Assembly: GCA_963715285.1 (NCBI GenBank)
Contig: CAVQRU010000038.1
Span: 62,001 to 126,000, forward strand
Origin: Sva-07 sp963715285
Lineage (GTDB): Bacteria; Actinomycetota; Acidimicrobiia; Acidimicrobiales; Ilumatobacteraceae
DNA: 64,000 nucleotides
Reading direction: 5' to 3'
This document shows positions 59,569 to 64,000 of the stretch, one piece after another; position 1 is the stretch's first letter, and every line of letters starts with the position of its first letter. Both the position numbers and the translations under genes were made by a program. The notes under the pieces are model-generated. The model worked only from the letters and a program-made list of their open reading frames with translations, was not told where the DNA came from and did not search any database.

Positions 59569-60687
59569 ATGACACAGCTGATCGACGTGCCCGCCGGACT
59601 CAACGGCGTGGTCGCCGCCGACACCGCGATCGGCGCGGTCGACGGCGACCGCGGCTTCTTCCACTACGGACCCCACGACGCCACGGTCCTCGCACGCAGG
59701 CGTTCGTTCGAGGAGGTCTGGTTCCTCGTGCGGGAGGGCCGACTTCCCGACGTCGACGAAGCCATCGAGTTCCGACTGGCGGTGGTAGCGCTCCGGGAGA
59801 TCCCTGCCGACCTGTTCCCCGTGATCGACGTGGTGGCCCGACAGAACGCTCCGATGCTGGCGAAGCTCCGCGCCGTGCTGTCGGTCGCCGACCTGGGCCT
59901 GTCGCCGATGATCGACGTGGACGACGCCGAGCGGCGGCACCAGACGCTGCGTCTCGCAGCGGTGGTGCCGATGATCGTCGCTGCCCTGCATCGGCGTGGT
60001 GCCGGGCTCGACGTGATCGAGCCCGATCGATCGCTCGGGCACGCGGCTGCCTACCTGCAGGCAACGATCGGAGAAGCGCCGACGCCGGTCGCGGCCCGGG
60101 CGGTGGAGCAGTACATGATCCTGACGATCGACCACGGCTTCAACGCATCGACGTTCACGGCGCGGGTCGTCGCCTCGACCGGGGCCGATGCCGCCGACGC
60201 GGTGTGTGCGGCGCTCGGCGCGCTCGCCGGACCGCTCCACGGCGGGGCGCCGAGCCGTGCGCTCGACGCGCTCGACGAGATCGGGTCGGTCGACCGAGCG
60301 GCCGCCTGGGTGCGGGGCGAGGTTGCGGCCGGCCGCCGGATCATGGGATTCGGCCATGCCGTCTACCGGGCGCCCGATCCGCGTTCCGCACTGCTGCGCG
60401 AGGTGGCCGAACGGCTCGGGGGCGACCTGGTGGAGTCCGCCGTCGCGGTCGAAGCGGAGATCCTGGTGACGCTCGCCGAGCTCAAGCCGGGACGTCCGCT
60501 GCCGAGCAACGTCGAGTTCTACGCCGGCGTCGTCATGGAGACCGCCGGGCTTCCCCGCTCGATGTTCACCCCCACCTTCGCCGTCAGCCGAACCGTCGGC
60601 TGGTGTGCGCACATCGTCGAGCAGGCCGCCGCCGCGAAGCTGATCCGCCCCTCGTCCCGCTACGTCGGCCCGCCGGTCACCCCCTGA
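59569..60687 (+). CDS. Citrate synthase (type II-like, short)
   Basis: A 372-residue enzyme: ILTIDHGFNASTFTARVVASTG (catalytic His), AALGALAGPLHGGAP, IMGFGHAVYRAPDPR, and the C-terminal AVSRTVGWCAHIVEQ. It condenses oxaloacetate with acetyl-CoA (or propionyl-CoA). It is divergent from the HTH-fused paralogue, and the two share a double-dyad operator. The ATG at 59569 is supported by the 88-base divergent gap. It ends before a family 2 palindromic repeat. Confidence 0.93.
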   Translation: MTQLIDVPAGLNGVVAADTAIGAVDGDRGFFHYGPHDATVLARRRSFEEVWFLVREGRLPDVDEAIEFRLAVVALREIPADLFPVIDVVARQNAPMLAKLRAVLSVADLGLSPMIDVDDAERRHQTLRLAAVVPMIVAALHRRGAGLDVIEPDRSLGHAAAYLQATIGEAPTPVAARAVEQYMILTIDHGFNASTFTARVVASTGADAADAVCAALGALAGPLHGGAPSRALDALDEIGSVDRAAAWVRGEVAAGRRIMGFGHAVYRAPDPRSALLREVAERLGGDLVESAVAVEAEILVTLAELKPGRPLPSNVEFYAGVVMETAGLPRSMFTPTFAVSRTVGWCAHIVEQAAAAKLIRPSSRYVGPPVTP

Positions 60688-60716
60688 CCCGCCCCGTCCC
60701 CGCCCCACAAGGCCCA

Positions 60717-60779
60717 CCACCCCGAAAACGCCTCGATCTGCGCGCTCAGCGCGCAGATCGAGGCAGATTTCGGGGGTGG
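60717..60779. repeat. Palindromic repeat family 2, copy 2
   Basis: The inner 35-nt perfect inverted repeat at 60730-60764 has arms GCCTCGATCTGCGCGCT and complement around one C. Outer arms CCACCCCGAAA / TTTCGGGGGTGG flank it. It lies in the 162-base gap after the citrate synthase gene and is related to the element at 58273. Confidence 0.85.
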
Positions 60780-60849
60780 CGGGGCGGGATGGGGTGGCGA
60801 AGCGAGCGGGGAGGGAGGGGAGCGGGTGCGGCGGGTAGCGTTGGGGGTC

Positions 60850-61152
60850 GTGTCCGACCGCATCACCCCCGAGGCCGTCGCGAAGGTGGCGAAGCTCGCG
60901 CGGCTGTCGCTGAGCGACGACGAACTCCAGCAGGCGACCCACCAGTTGAGCGACATGCTCGATCACTTCGCCGACATCGATGCGCTCGACCTCGACGGGG
61001 TCGAGCCGATGACGCATCCGACCCCGATCGCGAACGTGATGCGTGAAGACATCGAGCAGGACTGTCTCGACCGTGACGAGGTGCTCGCGGCGGCGCCTGC
61101 CGCCGAGGACGGCCGCTTCCGAGTGCCGCCGATCGTCGGGCTGGACGACTGA
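60850..61152 (+). CDS. gatC: Asp/Glu-tRNA amidotransferase subunit C
   Basis: A 100-residue small subunit of the GatCAB amidotransferase: ITPEAVAKVAKLARLSLSDDELQQATHQLSDMLDHFADIDALD, then the MREDIEQDCLDRDEVLAAAP segment and the closing FRVPPIVG. It stabilises GatA and wraps between subunits. The GTG at 60850 starts the conserved sequence; the in-frame start at 60826 is less likely. The stop overlaps the ATG of gatA, first of the overlapping gatCAB operon. Confidence 0.93.
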   Translation: MSDRITPEAVAKVAKLARLSLSDDELQQATHQLSDMLDHFADIDALDLDGVEPMTHPTPIANVMREDIEQDCLDRDEVLAAAPAAEDGRFRVPPIVGLDD

Positions 61153-62603
61153 TGGCCGACGTCACCGGAACCCCATCGGCGCCCTCCACGGCGATCGACA
61201 TCGCCTGGAACGTCCGCAACAACGTCGAATCGGCTGCCGCCGTCGTCGAGCGCCACCTCGCCGAGATCGATCGCCGGGAGGGCGACATCCACGCCTTCAA
61301 CCTCGTGCTCGCGGACGAGGCCCGAGCCCGGGCGATCGAGATCGACGACGCGGTCGCCGTCGGGCGCGACCCCGGTCCGCTCGCCGGCGTCCCGATCGCA
61401 CTGAAGGACAACATGTGCACGCGGGGGATCCCCACGACGTGCTCGTCGAGGATTCTCGACGGCTGGAAGCCGCCCTACGACGCCACGATCGTCACCAGGC
61501 TCCACGAGGCCGGGGCGATCGTGATCGGCAAGACGAACCTCGACGAGTTCGCGATGGGATCGAGCACCGAGAACTCGGCGTTCGGACCCACCCGCAACCC
61601 GCACGACATCACCCGTGTACCCGGCGGATCGAGCGGCGGTTCGGCCGCCGCCGTCGCGGCGGGCTTCGCCCCCGTCAGCCTCGGCTCCGACACCGGAGGA
61701 TCGATCCGCCAGCCCGCCGCCCTGTGCGGCGTCGTCGGGGTGAAGCCGACCTACGGAGCAGTGAGCCGCTACGGCCTGGTGGCATTTGCATCGAGCCTCG
61801 ATCAGATCGGACCGTTCGCCACCACGGTGGCCGACGCATCGCTGCTGCTCGAGTCGATCTCCGGCCACGATCCGATGGACTCGACCTCGATCCGCCAGCG
61901 TCCCCTCGAGATCAGCCGCCAGCTCGACTTCGGCGTCGTGGGCCTCAGGGTCGGGCGGATCACCGATCTGCCCGAGGGGGCGAGCCCCGACGTCGTGGCA
62001 CGCTTGGACCAGGCGTTCGACGAGCTCCGTGCCGCCGGCGCCGAGATCGTCGACGTCGAGGTGCCGGCGTTCGGCTACGGCCTCACCGCCTACTACCTGA
62101 TCGCCCCTGCCGAGGCGTCGAGCAATCTCGCCCGGTACGACGGCGTGCGCTTCGGCCACCGGGTGGACGCACCCGACACCAACGCGATGTACATGGCCAC
62201 GCGAACCGAGGGGTTCGGCGCGGAGGTGAAGCGTCGCATCATGTTGGGCACCTACGCCTTGTCCGCCGGCTACTACGACGCGTACTACGGCCGGGCGCTC
62301 AAGGTGCGCCGTCGCATCGCCGACGACTTCGCCGCCGCGTACGAGCGCGCCGACGTGCTGCTGACCCCGGCATCTCCCACGGTGGCGTTCCACCTCGGCG
62401 ACAAGACGTCCGATCCGATGTCGATGTACCTGTGCGACACGTACACGATTCCGTCGAACCTCACCGGTGACCCGGGCATGAGCGTGCCGTTCGGCACCGG
62501 CGACGACGGTTTGCCGGTCGGCATCCAGGTGCTCGCGCCGGCATTGCAGGAGGCCACGATGTTCCGGACCGCCGCCGAACTCGAACGGAGGGCACCGCAA
62601 TGA
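61152..62603 (+). CDS. gatA: Asp/Glu-tRNA amidotransferase subunit A
   Basis: A 483-residue amidase-signature enzyme that supplies ammonia from glutamine. The Ser-cisSer-Lys triad is visible: Lys in PIALKDNMCTRG, cis-Ser in PGGSSGGSAAAV and nucleophile Ser in SDTGGSIRQPAALCG. Length and motif spacing are normal. The ATG overlaps the gatC stop and its own stop overlaps the gatB ATG. It completes Asn-tRNA(Asn) or Gln-tRNA(Gln) formation in organisms lacking the direct synthetase. Confidence 0.95.
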   Translation: MADVTGTPSAPSTAIDIAWNVRNNVESAAAVVERHLAEIDRREGDIHAFNLVLADEARARAIEIDDAVAVGRDPGPLAGVPIALKDNMCTRGIPTTCSSRILDGWKPPYDATIVTRLHEAGAIVIGKTNLDEFAMGSSTENSAFGPTRNPHDITRVPGGSSGGSAAAVAAGFAPVSLGSDTGGSIRQPAALCGVVGVKPTYGAVSRYGLVAFASSLDQIGPFATTVADASLLLESISGHDPMDSTSIRQRPLEISRQLDFGVVGLRVGRITDLPEGASPDVVARLDQAFDELRAAGAEIVDVEVPAFGYGLTAYYLIAPAEASSNLARYDGVRFGHRVDAPDTNAMYMATRTEGFGAEVKRRIMLGTYALSAGYYDAYYGRALKVRRRIADDFAAAYERADVLLTPASPTVAFHLGDKTSDPMSMYLCDTYTIPSNLTGDPGMSVPFGTGDDGLPVGIQVLAPALQEATMFRTAAELERRAPQ

Positions 62604-64000
62604 GCGACGCCGTCACCACCGACGGAACGGCTGCAGCGACGACCGAGACGGTGTGGAGCTCCAACGGCTGGGAGATGGTCGTGGGCCTGGAGGTCCATGT
62701 CGAACTCGCCACCCGAACCAAGCTGTTCTCGGCCTCGCCGAACCGCTTCGGTGACGAGCCCAACACCCACATCGACCCGGTCACCCTGGGGCTCCCGGGT
62801 GCCCTGCCCGTGCTCAACCGTCAGGCGGTCGAACTCGCGATGCGTCTCGGTCTGGCCCTCAACTGCACCGTGCAGCGCTCGACGTTCGCGCGGAAGAACT
62901 ACTTCTATCCGGACATGCCGAAGGCGTACCAGATCAGCCAGTACGACGAACCGATCTGCATCGACGGGTGGCTCGACCTGCCCGACGGCACCCGGGTGGG
63001 CATCGAACGGGCGCATCTCGAGGAGGACACCGGCAAGTCCACACACGTCGGCGGCACCGGTGGCCGCATCCACGGCAGCGACCACTCGCTGATCGACTTC
63101 AACCGTGCCGGCGTGCCGCTCGTGGAGATCGTCAGCCGGCCCGACATCCGCAACCCCGAGCAGGCGAAGGCGTACGTGAGCGAACTCCGTGCGATCCTCG
63201 TCGCGGTCGGCGCGTCCGACGCCAAGATGGAGGAGGGGTCGATGCGCGTCGACGCCAACGTCAGCGTTCGGCGTCCGGGAGCCGAGTTCGGCACGCGCTG
63301 CGAGATCAAGAACGTCAACTCCGTCCGATCCGTCGGCCGTGCGATCGAGTACGAGGCGCAGCGCCAGATCGGCATGTTGGAGGCGGGCGAGCCGATCCGC
63401 CAGGAGACCCGCCACTGGGACGAGACCGACGGCCGCACGCACACGCTGCGGTCGAAGGAGGACGCCGACGACTACCGCTACTTCCAGGAGCCCGACCTCG
63501 TGGTGGTCGATCCCGACCCCGAGTGGATCGAACGGGTCCGGTCGTCGCTGCCGGTGTTGCCCGCAGCGCGACGAACCCGCCTCGCCGAAGCCACCGGTCA
63601 AGCGCCCGACGCCGAGGCGGTGCTCGTCGTCACCGATCGCCACCAGGATGGCTACGTGCTCGCCGTCACCGAGGCGGGGGGTGACGCAGGACGAGCCCTC
63701 GTCCACGTCAAGGAGGCGTTCGCCGAAGAAGGGGAGCGTCCCTCGGTGCCCGCCGCCGACCTGGCCGTGCTCACGCGCATGGAGGTCGCAGGCGAACTGA
63801 CGGCGACCCAGGCGAAGCAGGTCCTCGCGGAGCTGGTCGACCACGGTGGCGGCGATCCCAGGGCGATCGCGGCGGCGAAGGGGTTCGAGGCAATGGACAG
63901 CTCCGAACTCGAGGCGATGGTCGATGCGGCGATCGCGGCGCAGCCCGACGCGTGGGCGAAGTTCTGCGCAGGCGAGGGCAAGGCGATGGGTGCACTCGTC
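62600..64000 (+). CDS. gatB: Asp/Glu-tRNA amidotransferase subunit B, 3' truncated by window end
   Basis: The first 467 residues are present and the frame stays open to the last base. The kinase-like domain begins EMVVGLEVHVELATRTKLFS and contains FYPDMPKAYQISQYD and DFNRAGVPLVEIVSRPD, followed by the MRVDANVS and EIKNVNSVRS motifs. The C-terminal helical YqeY-like tail that binds tRNA is partly visible (AELTATQAKQVLAELV type). It phosphorylates the misacylated tRNA and then amidates it using ammonia from GatA. The ATG overlaps the gatA stop. Only a few tens of residues should be missing. Confidence 0.95.
   Translation, partial: MSDAVTTDGTAAATTETVWSSNGWEMVVGLEVHVELATRTKLFSASPNRFGDEPNTHIDPVTLGLPGALPVLNRQAVELAMRLGLALNCTVQRSTFARKNYFYPDMPKAYQISQYDEPICIDGWLDLPDGTRVGIERAHLEEDTGKSTHVGGTGGRIHGSDHSLIDFNRAGVPLVEIVSRPDIRNPEQAKAYVSELRAILVAVGASDAKMEEGSMRVDANVSVRRPGAEFGTRCEIKNVNSVRSVGRAIEYEAQRQIGMLEAGEPIRQETRHWDETDGRTHTLRSKEDADDYRYFQEPDLVVVDPDPEWIERVRSSLPVLPAARRTRLAEATGQAPDAEAVLVVTDRHQDGYVLAVTEAGGDAGRALVHVKEAFAEEGERPSVPAADLAVLTRMEVAGELTATQAKQVLAELVDHGGGDPRAIAAAKGFEAMDSSELEAMVDAAIAAQPDAWAKFCAGEGKAMGALV

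Noticed and set aside
57546..61046. 1166-residue plus-strand open frame
   Set aside because: Arg/Pro-rich translation crossing five real genes and two hairpin repeats; it arises from high GC, with no domain recognisable.

Overview
The window is gene-dense, GC-rich DNA. About 67 genes sit on both strands, no gap without a gene exceeds roughly 180 bases, and many genes overlap by ATGA or GTGA. GTG starts are frequent and one gene appears to use TTG. A DevR/DosR-type response regulator, tandem universal stress proteins, an LppM-type lipoprotein and GatCAB point to an actinomycete. The mix with a group 3b NiFe hydrogenase and aromatic-degradation genes is reminiscent of Acidimicrobiia (Ilumatobacter-like); that placement is inference. 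No rRNA, tRNA, CRISPR array, transposase or prophage was recognised.

Layout. 1-3134: end of a bidirectional group 3b NiFe-hydrogenase operon (gamma, delta, alpha, maturation protease). 3188-14400: aromatic-catabolism island with two flavin hydroxylases, two two-domain extradiol-type dioxygenases, a fumarylacetoacetate-hydrolase-family enzyme, an SDR lacking the usual catalytic residues, a sulfatase, a secreted hydrolase, and TetR and GntR regulators. 14579-20208: small enzymes, PEP synthase, carbonic anhydrase, an HTH protein. 20258-26837: LppM-type lipoprotein, an MBL-rhodanese fusion, a YihY membrane protein, a rhodanese lipoprotein and a GNAT protein; the two rhodanese genes share a 16-bp operator-like site. 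26851-33504: minus-strand operon AhpD-like / AMP-forming acetyl-CoA synthetase / 2-oxoacid dehydrogenase E1 alpha, E1 beta, E2 / acyl carrier protein. 33656-41854: hypoxia/dormancy-like island with a DosR-like regulator, a PAS histidine kinase, four universal stress proteins, D-lactate dehydrogenase, a PPOX-fold protein and a beta-CASP nuclease. 41899-50345: SCP-x thiolase with its DUF35 partner, thioesterase, YbaK, M48 protease, TPR-HD-GYP protein, TetR/ferredoxin pair, esterase, Lgt. 50373-57014: a frameshifted sugar-ABC ATPase, a Pro-rich anchored protein with a three-gene phosphorelay, and alpha-galactosidase. 56986-64000: AlkD-like protein, DUF1992 protein, a divergent citrate-synthase pair, and gatCAB running off the end.

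The most interesting signals are the DosR-like island with two matching 13-bp boxes (GACnTTnGGCCCT); the acetyl-CoA synthetase / 2-oxoacid dehydrogenase / ACP operon; two dispersed palindromic repeat families plus one 36-bp perfect palindrome; the paired operator-like sites at the rhodanese genes; and two reading-frame anomalies, in the acetyl-CoA synthetase and the ABC ATPase. The hypoxia island, the hydrogenase and fermentative LdhA together suggest an aerobe equipped to survive oxygen limitation.
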